Shown: positions 18,240-26,519 of the stretch, piece by piece
Layout: each line of letters begins with the position of its first letter
How positions within the stretch are numbered: the first letter of the stretch is position 1
DNA from: Streptomyces venezuelae
GTDB taxonomy: Bacteria; Actinomycetota; Actinomycetes; Streptomycetales; Streptomycetaceae
Length of the DNA: 64,000 nucleotides
NCBI RefSeq assembly: GCF_008642275.1
Contig: NZ_CP029189.1
Location: forward strand, 7,112,001 to 7,176,000
Direction of reading: 5' to 3'
Program-made: the position numbers and the translations under genes
Notes under the pieces: generated by a model
Told to the model about the DNA's origin: nothing
The model's input: only the letters and a program-made list of their open reading frames with translations
The model's database searches: none

Positions 18240-18696
18240 CGGCGGCGGGTGCGACGGGCCCGGCGGGCTCCTCCACGGCCAGCAGCGTCAGCGGTACGTT
18301 GCCGCGCACGGCCTGCGCGTACGGGCAGACCGCGTCCGCCCGGTGCAGCAGGGGCAGGAGGTCCGCCGCCGGCCACCCGGGCAGGCTGACGGTGAGCGTC
18401 ACCGCGAGGCCGTAGCCCGCGGGGGTGTCCGTGGTGCCGAGCTGGACCTCGCAGGCCACGCGCGCGGCGGAGGCGTCCGCCCCGAACTCGGCGGCGACCT
18501 CCGCGAGCGCGGAGGTGAAGCAGGCGGCAAAACCGGCCGCGAGCAGCTGCTCGGGGTTGGTGGTGCCGGGCACGTTCTTGCGCGGCGGGGCGAGGCGGAC
18601 GTCCAGGCGTCCGTCGTCCGTACGGACGGATCCGGTACGGCCGCCCGCGGCGTGCGCGGTCGTGCGGTAGAGGCTGCGGGTGAGTGGCACGGTCAT
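18226..18696 (-). CDS. Ohr/OsmC-family organic hydroperoxide reductase
   Basis: The 156-residue protein has the two redox cysteines of the Ohr family, in AAGFAACFTSAL and ADAVCPYAQAV, and the usual opening LYRTTAHAAGGRTGSVRTDDGRLDVRL. Ohr proteins reduce organic hydroperoxides, with dihydrolipoamide as donor in characterised cases. The ATG at 18696 has only a weak ribosome site. No OhrR-type MarR regulator is adjacent, which is less common. It overlaps the following gene by 14 bp. Confidence 0.88.
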   Translation of the reverse strand: MTVPLTRSLYRTTAHAAGGRTGSVRTDDGRLDVRLAPPRKNVPGTTNPEQLLAAGFAACFTSALAEVAAEFGADASAARVACEVQLGTTDTPAGYGLAVTLTVSLPGWPAADLLPLLHRADAVCPYAQAVRGNVPLTLLAVEEPAGPVAPAADDRA

Positions 18697-18955
18697 GACG
18701 TACGGCCCATCTTGCTCGACGAGGACGCTGCCCGGGTGCGGACAGCGGACGGCGCTGCTCGTGCAGCACCTCGCGCGTCGTCGTGCGTAACCGGGTACGG
18801 CGCATCTCGTCCGGGGCCTTGGACCGGCCGCCGGACAATCTAGCAACGCGGGTGGAGGTCCGGGGACATCCCCGCCGTGAACTTCCTCACGGGCTCCGGC
18901 ACCGGCCCCGGACCCCGGCGGCCGACCCCGCGGCCCGCTGCCTAGACTCGCCCCC

Positions 18956-19180
18956 GTGGACACGATGACATGCACGTACTGCGGTGGCGTCGGCCTGGAG
19001 CCGGGTTTCGTCGAGGACGCGGGGGAGGGGGCCCGGGGGTACGCGCGCTGGATCTCCGGGGCGCTGGAACGCGGCGTGTTCGGTGGTGCCAAGCGGCTGG
19101 GCCGCCCCCGGCGGCGCATCGAGGCCTACCGCTGCCCGCGCTGCGCCCACCTGGAGCTCTTCGCCACCGAATCCGTCTGA
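18956..19180 (+). CDS. Small zinc-ribbon-like protein
   Basis: The 74-residue protein has two CxxC pairs, CTYCGG near the N-terminus and CPRC near the C-terminus, separated by a basic helix-forming stretch. This is the pattern of small zinc ribbons. Translation starts at GTG 18956; an in-frame ATG follows three codons later. Many actinobacteria encode similar stand-alone zinc ribbons of unknown role. Confidence 0.65.
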   Translation: MDTMTCTYCGGVGLEPGFVEDAGEGARGYARWISGALERGVFGGAKRLGRPRRRIEAYRCPRCAHLELFATESV

Positions 19181-19204
19181 CGGCCCGGCCGCCGTGCACC
19201 GGCG

Positions 19205-19396
19205 TCAGGGCGCGTGGTGCTGGATGCCCCGCTGACCGGGTACCCGGGTCGACCGGGGAGCGTCCGTGCGGCGGTGGTCGGCTCGCTGCCGGCGGCCCGG
19301 GAACGGGTTGCGCCGCGCGGTGGCGCTGGGGGCCGCGATCAGAAGGCCGACAAGTGCGAGGACCGCGACGAGGATGAGCACGTTGACGAGGTTCAT
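19205..19396 (-). CDS. Small single-pass membrane protein
   Basis: The 63-residue product has one transmembrane helix at about residues 3-22 (NLVNVLILVAVLALVGLLIA), then a highly basic tail rich in Arg and His. AAGGCAGG lies just upstream of the ATG, supporting a real gene. It is convergent with the zinc-ribbon gene. The function is unknown. Confidence 0.6.
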   Translation of the reverse strand: MNLVNVLILVAVLALVGLLIAAPSATARRNPFPGRRQRADHRRTDAPRSTRVPGQRGIQHHAP

Positions 19397-19658
19397 GGTC
19401 CTGCCTTTCGTCGAGTATTGACTTCCTGTCACTACATCTTGTTACCGAATCCTGAAGTGTTAAACACAGAGGGTGACAGGAGGTGGTCCCGTGCGCCGAG
19501 TCGGCGTCGCCGCTCCGGCAACGCCGGGCGTGGATGCGGGCATTGGCGCGGCACGGGCGGCGGCCGTTCGCCGACGGCGGCGGACCGGTGTGTTCCGCGC
19601 CGGTGTCGTACGTACAAGGCCCGCCGGGCACCGGCCACTTGGCGCCGCCCGGCCGCGA

Positions 19659-20843
19659 TCACGTGGCCGGTTCGACGCGTACGCTCTCCACCCACGCCGG
19701 GGGCGCGGGCGGGTCGTCGCCGATCAGCGCGGCGATCAGCCGGCAGGACGGATTCTCGTCCGGCCAGGGCGTGTACCCGTCGGTCAGCACGACCACGATG
19801 CCCGGCCGGTCGGGCAGAGCCAGTGCCGCGTCGATGCCGACCCGCAGGTCCGTGCCCCCGCCACCGGCCAGGGTCACTTCGCCGGCGCTGCGGACCCGGC
19901 TCACGGCGTGCACGTCGGCGTCGCACGCGAGGACGGCCACCCGGTTCCCGCCGACGCCCACCTCCCGCAGCACGCCGGTGACTTCGGCGAGGGCCGCCGC
20001 GATGTCGTCCGGGCCCATCGACCCCGAGGTGTCGACGACGACGGCCACCCGCGGCAGCGGTCTGCGCAGACTGGGCAGCACCACCCGGCCGCCGAGCGCG
20101 GGCGTCCGGCGCGAGGGGCGGCGGTACGTGTAGTCCACCGCGCCGGCCGCCCAGGCGGCGGCCTCGCGGACCGCACCCGCGAGAGCCTGGCGCCAGTCGA
20201 CGCAAGGCTCCAGGAGTTCCTCGGCCCACCGGGCCCAGCCCGCGGGGACCTGCCCCCGGGTGCGCCGGTGGGCCCGTACGGCCTCGGCGGTCTGCCGGCG
20301 CAGTGCCTCCGCCTCCACCGGGCCGACCCGGGCGGGTCCGCCGTCCTCGCCCAGCTCCCACGGCGTGGGGGTGCCGTGCGCGCCGGAACCGCAGTCCGGC
20401 CCGTGGGGCGTCGGAGGGATCGCCGGCAGATAGCCCTCGAACAGGCCTCCCGCGGGCAGCCCGTAGAGCCTCGGCTCCATCCGGCCCTCAGGCAGTACCA
20501 GCCCGTCGGCCAGCAGATCGTCGTTGATCTCGCAGTCCTGGGCGATGTTGACCCGGACGTGGTCGCACTGGTCCGCGGCCGGCAGCCGCTCGGCCCGGCC
20601 GTGGTGGTCGCGCAGCAGGTGCGCCACCTCGTGGATCCACACCCCGGCCAGCTCCACGACCGGGGTCGCCCCGACGAAGGCGGGCGAGACGTAGCAGCGC
20701 CAGTGCCGGTCGACGCCCATGGTGCGCACCCCGGCCGAGGGGACCACGGTCAGGGCGTACAGCGCGGAAGCGAGATACGGACGGGTCTCGGCGGCCTTGT
20801 AGCGGGCCGCCAGCAGCTTCGCGCGGTCCAGCTCCGGGCGCAC
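19659..20843 (-). CDS. VWA-domain protein with N-terminal metallopeptidase-like domain
   Basis: The 394-residue protein has an N-terminal domain with a zinc-peptidase-like HExxH motif (H71-E-V-A-H75 in VWIHEVAHLL) followed by VRVNIAQDCEINDDLL. The C-terminal von Willebrand A domain has an intact MIDAS (D271-T-S-G-S275, with GGGGTDLR and VLTDG). This architecture is known as DUF2201-like and commonly pairs with MoxR ATPases, which may remodel or load VWA partners. The GTG start lies 12 bp after the stop of the MoxR gene. It is the last gene of a four-gene operon. Confidence 0.85.
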   Translation of the reverse strand: MRPELDRAKLLAARYKAAETRPYLASALYALTVVPSAGVRTMGVDRHWRCYVSPAFVGATPVVELAGVWIHEVAHLLRDHHGRAERLPAADQCDHVRVNIAQDCEINDDLLADGLVLPEGRMEPRLYGLPAGGLFEGYLPAIPPTPHGPDCGSGAHGTPTPWELGEDGGPARVGPVEAEALRRQTAEAVRAHRRTRGQVPAGWARWAEELLEPCVDWRQALAGAVREAAAWAAGAVDYTYRRPSRRTPALGGRVVLPSLRRPLPRVAVVVDTSGSMGPDDIAAALAEVTGVLREVGVGGNRVAVLACDADVHAVSRVRSAGEVTLAGGGGTDLRVGIDAALALPDRPGIVVVLTDGYTPWPDENPSCRLIAALIGDDPPAPPAWVESVRVEPAT

Positions 20844-20855
20844 GGCGGACCGGGC

Positions 20856-22055
20856 TCAGCCGCCGCCCGGCAGCGAGCCGGACAGCTGGAGCAGTTCCAC
20901 GAACGCGTCGATGCCGGCGGGCACCGGCCAGTCGAGGTCGCGCATCGCGGCGAGGTCGGCGGCGGCCCGGGCGGCGACGTCGGGCACGCCCGCGTCCACG
21001 GCCTTGGCGAGGACCGCCCAGCCGGCCTCCCAGCGGGGGCGGGTGAGTTCGCTCTGCACGGCGGCGACCACGGCGATGAGGAAGGCCAGCTGCCGGTCGC
21101 CGCGCTCGGGCAGGGCGAAGGCGTCGGGGTCGGCCAGTACCCGGTCCGGGTCGGGCAGGTCGAGGTGTTCCAGGTACGAGAGCAGTTCGATCCCGGCGGC
21201 CTCGCCCACGGCCCCGGTCAGCGCCGCCGCCAGCGCCTCCCGGCCCGTCGAGGACGCGTACCCCGTGGCCAGCAGCCGCAGGGCCATCTCCCAGGTACGC
21301 GGGGACGGCCAGCCGCGGCCCCGGCCGGCGGCCTCGGCCGGCATGTGGTGGACCAGCCCCGGCCGGGCGGTGAGGAAGCCGGAGACGGCACCGCGGGCCC
21401 GGGCGACGGAACCGGAGGCCTTGGCGGGATCGACGGCCGGTATCGCCACCTCGGGCCAGGTTCCGGCCATGCCGCGGGCCACGGTGCGCGGGTTGTGCGT
21501 CCAGTCGAGGTGGACGAAGCGGTTGGCGAGCGGCGGGCTGAGGTGCCAGCCGTCGGCGGCACTTGCGGGCGGATTGGCCGCGGCGACGATCCGTACCGCC
21601 GGCGGCAGTGCGAGGCTGCCGACCCGGCGCTCCAGGACCACGCGCAGCAGGGCCGCCTGCACGGCCGGCGGGGCGGAGGACAGCTCGTCGAAGAACAGCA
21701 GGCCGTGACCGGTGCGGGCGAGCCGCACCGCCCAGTCCGGCGGGGCCATCGGGACGCCGGTGGTGGCCGGGTCCTCGCCGACGACGGGCAGCCCGGCGAA
21801 GTCGGAGGGTTCGTGGACGCTGGCGATGACGGTCTCCAGCGGCACGCCGAGCGCGGTGGCGAGCTGCTGCATGCCGGCGGACTTGCCGATACCCGGCTCG
21901 CCCCACAGGAGGACGGGCTGGTTGGCCGTCACGGCCAGTGCCAGCGCCTCCAGTTGGGGATGGGCGGCGGGCTCGGTACGGGTGGCGCTCAGCCGGGCAC
22001 CCAGGGCGTCGGCGGCCGCCAGGGCCCGGGCGGGCTGCGACGGGGTGGCACTCAT
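20856..22055 (-). CDS. MoxR-type AAA+ ATPase
   Basis: The 399-residue AAA+ ATPase has Walker A GEPGIGKS (52-59), Walker B FFDE (121-124) and a sensor-like ANPP motif, in the MoxR arrangement. MoxR proteins act as chaperone-like ATPases for VWA partners, often in metal loading or complex assembly. Its ATG overlaps the stop of the ankyrin gene by four bases (ATGA), which means coupled translation. The partner is very likely the VWA protein encoded directly downstream. Confidence 0.88.
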   Translation of the reverse strand: MSATPSQPARALAAADALGARLSATRTEPAAHPQLEALALAVTANQPVLLWGEPGIGKSAGMQQLATALGVPLETVIASVHEPSDFAGLPVVGEDPATTGVPMAPPDWAVRLARTGHGLLFFDELSSAPPAVQAALLRVVLERRVGSLALPPAVRIVAAANPPASAADGWHLSPPLANRFVHLDWTHNPRTVARGMAGTWPEVAIPAVDPAKASGSVARARGAVSGFLTARPGLVHHMPAEAAGRGRGWPSPRTWEMALRLLATGYASSTGREALAAALTGAVGEAAGIELLSYLEHLDLPDPDRVLADPDAFALPERGDRQLAFLIAVVAAVQSELTRPRWEAGWAVLAKAVDAGVPDVAARAAADLAAMRDLDWPVPAGIDAFVELLQLSGSLPGGG

Positions 22056-23788
22056 GCGTCGTCTTCTTCTTCGCCTTGGTCCTCTTGGTCTTCGCCCTCT
22101 TGGTCTTCGTCCTCTTGGCCTTGCTCCTCGCCGTCCTCTTCCTCGTCCTCCCAGTACTCCATGTACTCGTCGAACCAGTCCGCGCCGACGTCCGGGAACT
22201 CCTCGTCGACGCGTTCCCGGAGGAAGGCGAGGTCGGTGCGCTTGTAGCGGAGGATCTCCTGGGAGACGGACAGGTCCATCTCGTCCATGACGTCGATCCG
22301 GGAGCCTGCCGCCACCAGGGCCTTGACCAGGTCGACCGAGCCACCCCAGTGAACGGCCGACAGGAGCGGGGTGCGGTACGCCTTGTCCCGCGCCTCCAGG
22401 TCGAGCCCTGCCGCCAGCAGCCGCGGCAGCAGCACCTCGTGATCGAGCAGGTGGAGCGCGTGCAGCAGCCCGCGATGGCGGCCGTCCCGGATCCGGGGGT
22501 CCACACCCGCGTCCAGCAGCGCCACGACTCCGGGGGTGTCGCCGTGCTGGACGCGCAGGAAGAACGCGTGCCGCTGGGCCTGGAGGCCGCGCGGCAGCCG
22601 CCCCTCGCCCGAGGTCCAGGACTGCTGTACGGCGAAGCACCCCGAGACCGCACCGCCGAACGCTCGCATCGCGCGCTCCCGTTGCTGCTCCTCGGGGGTG
22701 TGCGGCACGTCGAGTACGCCGCCTCGCGAGCGCACCTCGTGCCACCCGCCGCGGCAGCGCACCCGCACCAGCCGGGTCTCCGTGTCGGGCCCGGGCGGGC
22801 CCGCCGCCGGGCCGGTGCCGGGGAACAGCGCGGCGGCCACCAGCGGGTGCAGCTCGCGGGGCGAGATCCGGCCGGTCCGGACCAGTTCGAGGTCGGGCAG
22901 CCGCTGCCAGGCGTACCGGGGCAGGACGGGGAGGGAGGCCGCCTCGGCCTGCTGGACGACGCGGGCCCGGAGCCTGCCGGGGCCGGAGTGTTCCAGCACG
23001 ACCGAGTAGGGCCAGGAGGCCCCGAGCCGGTACCGTTCGCCCGAACCGGCCGCCACGAGCCGCGTCACCTCCGGCGCGATCCGCGCGAGCTCGGCGGGCA
23101 GCCGCGCGAGGAGCGCCTCCGGGTCCGCGGGGCGCTGGTACCGCTGCACCGGGGGGACCGTCAGGTCGCACGTGATGCCGGCGGCCTCGTACGCACCGAT
23201 CGTGTCCCCGGCGGCGCGGAGCTCCGCGATCCGCTCGGCGAGGCCGTCCGGGTCGGCGAAGCGCGCACCGAGCCCGGGGGCGTGGCGGGCGTCCCAGAAC
23301 GGCCGCATGGCCGTCCAGGGCTCCGGGACGAAACCGCGTCCCGTGTACTTGTTCCGCTCGATCACGACCGGCGCGCAGTGCAGGCGCAGCCGCTGCGAAC
23401 CCTCGGTCATGACGGGCGTGGTGACCGACAGAGCCGGTCCCCCGGGCCCGCCGTACGAGGCGAGCACGATCCGCAGATCGGGGGCGATGGTGGTACGGCC
23501 GCCCAGGAGCCGGGGCAGGTGCCAGCGCAGCAGGTCCGGGGCGAGGTGCGACAGGTCCTCCGCGACCGCCTCGGCCACTTCGGCGCCGTAGCGGACCGCG
23601 AGCCCGGCGAGGTCGAAGTCGACGTCCACGGCGGCGGCCGCGCAGGCCGCCCGCCAGTCACCGGCCAGCCGGTGCGCGGTGGCCTGCTCGATCATCCAGC
23701 CGGGCACGGCGTAGCGGCGGATCCGCTGCCATGCCGGGCCGTCCTCCTGCCGGAAACCGCCCAGCGGTTCGGCGCCGGCCGGGCTCAC
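22052..23788 (-). CDS. Ankyrin-repeat protein with acidic tail
   Basis: The 578-residue protein has a long N-terminal region of about 390 residues with no recognisable domain. Ankyrin repeats follow (HGDTPGVVALLDAGVDPRI, GLLHALHLLDHEVLLPRLLAAGLDLEARD, RTPLLSAVHWGGSVDLVKALVAAG) at about residues 435-530. The tail of about 30 residues is almost pure Glu, Asp, Gln and Gly, encoded by imperfect tandem repeats. Ankyrins bind proteins, and the tail could bind basic partners or metal. The GTG start overlaps the stop of the LRR gene by GTGA. Confidence 0.75.
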   Translation of the reverse strand: MSPAGAEPLGGFRQEDGPAWQRIRRYAVPGWMIEQATAHRLAGDWRAACAAAAVDVDFDLAGLAVRYGAEVAEAVAEDLSHLAPDLLRWHLPRLLGGRTTIAPDLRIVLASYGGPGGPALSVTTPVMTEGSQRLRLHCAPVVIERNKYTGRGFVPEPWTAMRPFWDARHAPGLGARFADPDGLAERIAELRAAGDTIGAYEAAGITCDLTVPPVQRYQRPADPEALLARLPAELARIAPEVTRLVAAGSGERYRLGASWPYSVVLEHSGPGRLRARVVQQAEAASLPVLPRYAWQRLPDLELVRTGRISPRELHPLVAAALFPGTGPAAGPPGPDTETRLVRVRCRGGWHEVRSRGGVLDVPHTPEEQQRERAMRAFGGAVSGCFAVQQSWTSGEGRLPRGLQAQRHAFFLRVQHGDTPGVVALLDAGVDPRIRDGRHRGLLHALHLLDHEVLLPRLLAAGLDLEARDKAYRTPLLSAVHWGGSVDLVKALVAAGSRIDVMDEMDLSVSQEILRYKRTDLAFLRERVDEEFPDVGADWFDEYMEYWEDEEEDGEEQGQEDEDQEGEDQEDQGEEEDDA

Positions 23789-24921
23789 CGGTACACGCTG
23801 CCGATGGCGCGCACGTCCGGGTGCGCCGCCCGGGCGGGACGCAGCCGTTCGGTGAAGGAGCGCTTGACGCGGCGGGGCAGGCCGGGGCCCAGGCCGACGT
23901 ACTCCAGGGGGCTGTCCGCGGGCACCGCCGCGAGCAGGCCCTTCGCACCGCGCCCGGTGAGGCCGGTGTGGCGCAGCTCCAGCCGGCGCAGGGGGCTGCC
24001 GGGCAGAGCCGCGGCCAGGGCGTACGCCCCCTCGTCGCCGGGGTGGTTGCCGGGGGCTCCGAGGCTGCGCTCCGACAGGGTCCGGCCGAGGTCGAGCGCT
24101 TCGATGCCGCCGAGCGAGGCGGCCAGCGCACGGGCTCCGGCGGCGCCGATCCCGTTGCCGCCGAGCCCGAGGCGGACCGGGTGCGCCGCGAGGGCCGCGG
24201 CGGAGGCGAGGGCCGCGGCGCCCTCGTCGCCGAGGTGGTTGGCGGGGACGTACAGCTCGCGTACCCCGGCCTCCCGGATCAGTGCGGCGAGCAGCGGGGC
24301 GGCGTCGGGGCCGAGGCCGTTGCCGCCGAGGAAGAGCCGTTCCAGGGGCTGCTCGCGCTCCAGCAGCGCGTCGAGCAGGAGGCGTACGCCTTCGGCGCCG
24401 ATCCCGGTGTTGACCAGGTCGAGGGTGCGCAGGGCGGTGTTGCGCCGCAGCAGCGCGGCCACGGTGCGGGCGCCGTCCTCGAAGAGCGGGTTGCGCTTGA
24501 GCCAGAGGGCGCGGACGGTCGTGTCGTCGCCGAGGGCGCCGGCGAGGGAGCCCGCCCCGTCGGGGCCGATCCGGTTGCAGCCGAGGTAGAGGGTGTGCAG
24601 CCCGTGGTCGCCGGTGAGGGCCTCGGCCAGGGTGCGGGCGCCCGCGTCGCCGATGGCGTTGGTGCCGAGGAGCAGGTGCCTGGCGTGCGCGGAGGCGGTG
24701 GCGGCCGGCAGCAGGCGGGCCGCTCCCGCCGGGCCGAGCCCCTGCTTGCAGAGGTCGACGCGGCCGTCGGTGCGCAGGGTGCCGAGCGGGAAGGTCTCGT
24801 CGGTCTCGACGGGGCGGTCCGCGGCGAGCCGGGCGAGCAGCGGGTCCAGGCGCGCCGGGTCGGCCGGCGGCAGGTCGGGGTGCTCGATCGCGGGGCACCG
24901 TACGGGTGTCGGCTGTGTCAT
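23785..24921 (-). CDS. Leucine-rich-repeat (RNI-like) protein
   Basis: The 378-residue protein consists mostly of repeats of the ribonuclease-inhibitor type. Examples are HLLLGTNAIGDAGARTLAEAL, TLYLGCNRIGPDGAGSLAGAL, ALWLKRNPLFEDGARTVAALL and ELYVPANHLGDEGAAALA, each about 28 residues. No signal or membrane segment is present, so it is cytosolic. LRR proteins serve as protein-recognition scaffolds, here probably as the sensor or scaffold of the operon. GGTGGAG lies just upstream of the ATG at 24921, although GTG-GTG codons directly before it could also serve as starts. It is the first gene of the operon. Confidence 0.8.
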   Translation of the reverse strand: MTQPTPVRCPAIEHPDLPPADPARLDPLLARLAADRPVETDETFPLGTLRTDGRVDLCKQGLGPAGAARLLPAATASAHARHLLLGTNAIGDAGARTLAEALTGDHGLHTLYLGCNRIGPDGAGSLAGALGDDTTVRALWLKRNPLFEDGARTVAALLRRNTALRTLDLVNTGIGAEGVRLLLDALLEREQPLERLFLGGNGLGPDAAPLLAALIREAGVRELYVPANHLGDEGAAALASAAALAAHPVRLGLGGNGIGAAGARALAASLGGIEALDLGRTLSERSLGAPGNHPGDEGAYALAAALPGSPLRRLELRHTGLTGRGAKGLLAAVPADSPLEYVGLGPGLPRRVKRSFTERLRPARAAHPDVRAIGSVYR

Positions 24922-24995
24922 CACCACTCCACCGGTTTCATTCGCCGGTGCCCGGCGTCCATCACGACTTGAAGCGAGAACTGCGGAAGGAGACG

Positions 24996-25068
24996 CAAGA
25001 CCGGTCGGATTCGAACCGACGTCCTCCAGCTCGATGCGTGGGCGCGACGACCTCTGCGCTACGGCCTT
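24996..25068 (-). tRNA. tRNA-like element with defective anticodon arm
   Basis: On the minus strand the 73 nt can fold a 7-bp acceptor stem (AAGGCCG with CGGTCTT, one G-U). A GCGC/GCGC D stem and a perfect T arm (GTCGG, loop TTCGAAT, CCGAC) with T8 and the invariant TTC also form. The acceptor can extend by two further base pairs outward. The segment that should form the anticodon arm, CCACGCATCGAGCTGG, gives only three terminal pairs and no proper seven-base loop after T33. No CCA is encoded. It is either a decayed tRNA, an unusual tRNA-like RNA, or a tRNA whose arm I fold wrongly. Confidence 0.5.
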
Positions 25069-25320
25069 GCTGCCGGTGATCATACCCATGGGACGGCCGG
25101 AAATCGATCACCAGTTTGGCCGGTTGATGCCGGGTGTGCCCCGCGGCGGCCGTGACGCCCCGCGACATGGACCGAGTGCTTCCGGACAGGTTTTCGAGGG
25201 CGCGAGTGCGGCCGGCAGGAGCGGAGGGTCGGATTCTGCTTGATGTCGCGGCGGTGACGGGAAACGGCGACGGGCGACGGGTGGCCGATATTCGCCCATA
25301 TTTATCCGATGTGCGAAGCC

Positions 25321-25349
25321 CTGACACATCGTCGACATCTCCGTACGCT
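25321..25349 (+). promoter_or_regulatory. Candidate promoter of the lst operon
   Basis: CTGACA (25321-25326) and TACGCT (25344-25349) are separated by 17 nt and resemble a vegetative -35/-10 pair. Initiation near 25356 would give a leader of about 100 nt. A TTGACT at 25358 has no matching -10. Confidence 0.4.
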
Positions 25350-25457
25350 ACGGTAACTTGACTGTCCGTTATTCCCCGGACGCCCTTTGCATCCCTCTGT
25401 CAACCACCGCCCTGGCACTCCCATGTCCCGGGCGGACCGCCACGGAGAGCCACACAC

Positions 25458-26516
25458 ATGAGCACCACCAGGTACAGCCGAATAGAAGCCTTAGGCCTCT
25501 GCCTTCCGGCAACGGTCCAGACCACCCCGCAACTCGCCGCCCTGGTCCCGGGGCTGGGGGAGGTGGACATCGAGAAGATCACCGGGATCACCGAGCGGCG
25601 CGTGTACGACCCCGAACCGGCCGCCGGCGAGGACTCGTTCGGGATGGCCCTGGCCGCCGCCCGGGACGCGCTGGCATCCTCCCGCCACGCGGCCGCCGAC
25701 CTCGACGTCGTCATCTCCGCGTCGATCACCCGTTTCAAGGACGGCGGCCGCTTCACCTTCGAGCCGTCCTTCGCCGCGATGCTGGCCGGGGAGCTGGGCG
25801 CCCGCTCCGCCATCCACTTCGACGTCTCCAACGCCTGCGCCGGCATGATGACCGGCGTATGGCTGCTCGACCGGATGATCCGCTCCGGCGCCGTGCGGAG
25901 CGGACTGGTCGTCAGCGGCGAGCAGGCCACCCGCGTCGCACAGACCGCCGCACGCGAGCTGACCGACTCCTACGACCCGCAGTTCGCCTCGCTCTCCGTC
26001 GGGGACTCGGCGGCCGCGGTCGTCCTGGACGTCTCCGCCGACGCCGCGGACCGCATCCACTACATCGAGCTCATGACCTGCTCCGAGTACTCCCACCTGT
26101 GCATGGGCATGCCCAGCGACCGCACCCCGGGCATCTCGCTCTACACGGACAACAAGAAGATGCACAACCGCGACCGGCTCAAGCTGTGGCCGCGCTTCCA
26201 CGGGGACTTCCTGGCCAAGAGGGGGCGGGAGTTCACGGACGAGGAGTTCGACTACGTCATCCAGCACCAGGTCGGCACCCGCTTCATCGACTACGTCAAC
26301 CAGACGGCCGAGGCCGAGTTCGCCGCCCCCATGCCGGACTCCCTCGCGGTGGTCGAACGGTACGGAAACACCGCCACGACCTCGCACTTCCTGACCCTCT
26401 GCGAGCACCTCAGGGCGGGCGGCGCCCGCCCCGGGGCCAAGTACCTGCTGGTGCCCGCGGCTTCCGGTGTGGTCACCGGCGCCCTGTCCGCGACGCTCAC
26501 CCACGTGGGGGTCTGA
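25458..26516 (+). CDS. lstA: KAS III-type condensing enzyme of lipstatin assembly
   Basis: The 352-residue thiolase-fold protein has the complete KAS III triad: C127 (SNACAGM), H270 (VIQHQVG) and N304 (ERYGNTATTS). In lipstatin biosynthesis LstA pairs with LstB to condense two acyl-CoA chains (about C14 and C8) without decarboxylation, giving the branched C22 skeleton, as OleA does for olefin precursors. Gene order and content of the whole operon support the name. Codon 12 is TTA (25491-25493), the only one noticed in the operon, so bldA is likely needed. The sequence before the ATG (GGAGAGCC) is a fair ribosome site. Confidence 0.9.
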   Translation: MSTTRYSRIEALGLCLPATVQTTPQLAALVPGLGEVDIEKITGITERRVYDPEPAAGEDSFGMALAAARDALASSRHAAADLDVVISASITRFKDGGRFTFEPSFAAMLAGELGARSAIHFDVSNACAGMMTGVWLLDRMIRSGAVRSGLVVSGEQATRVAQTAARELTDSYDPQFASLSVGDSAAAVVLDVSADAADRIHYIELMTCSEYSHLCMGMPSDRTPGISLYTDNKKMHNRDRLKLWPRFHGDFLAKRGREFTDEEFDYVIQHQVGTRFIDYVNQTAEAEFAAPMPDSLAVVERYGNTATTSHFLTLCEHLRAGGARPGAKYLLVPAASGVVTGALSATLTHVGV

Positions 26517-26519
26517 GCC

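Larger units (their letters stand above)
24922..25457. other. Spacer between LRR operon and lst operon
   Basis: This 536-bp spacer holds the tRNA-like element at 24996-25068 and the presumed promoters of the two divergent operons. The part at 25260-25460 is clearly more AT-rich than its surroundings. No protein gene is convincing here. Confidence 0.6.

Noticed and set aside
19483..19660. Plus-strand frame behind a good GGAGGT site near 19480
   Set aside because: The frames run straight into the antisense of the VWA gene and show no coding character beyond GC bias.
24996..25068. Selenocysteine tRNA
   Set aside because: The acceptor can be extended, but there is no long variable arm and no UCA anticodon.
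25358..25363. TTGACT as -35 of the lst promoter
   Set aside because: No suitable -10 lies 16-19 nt downstream.
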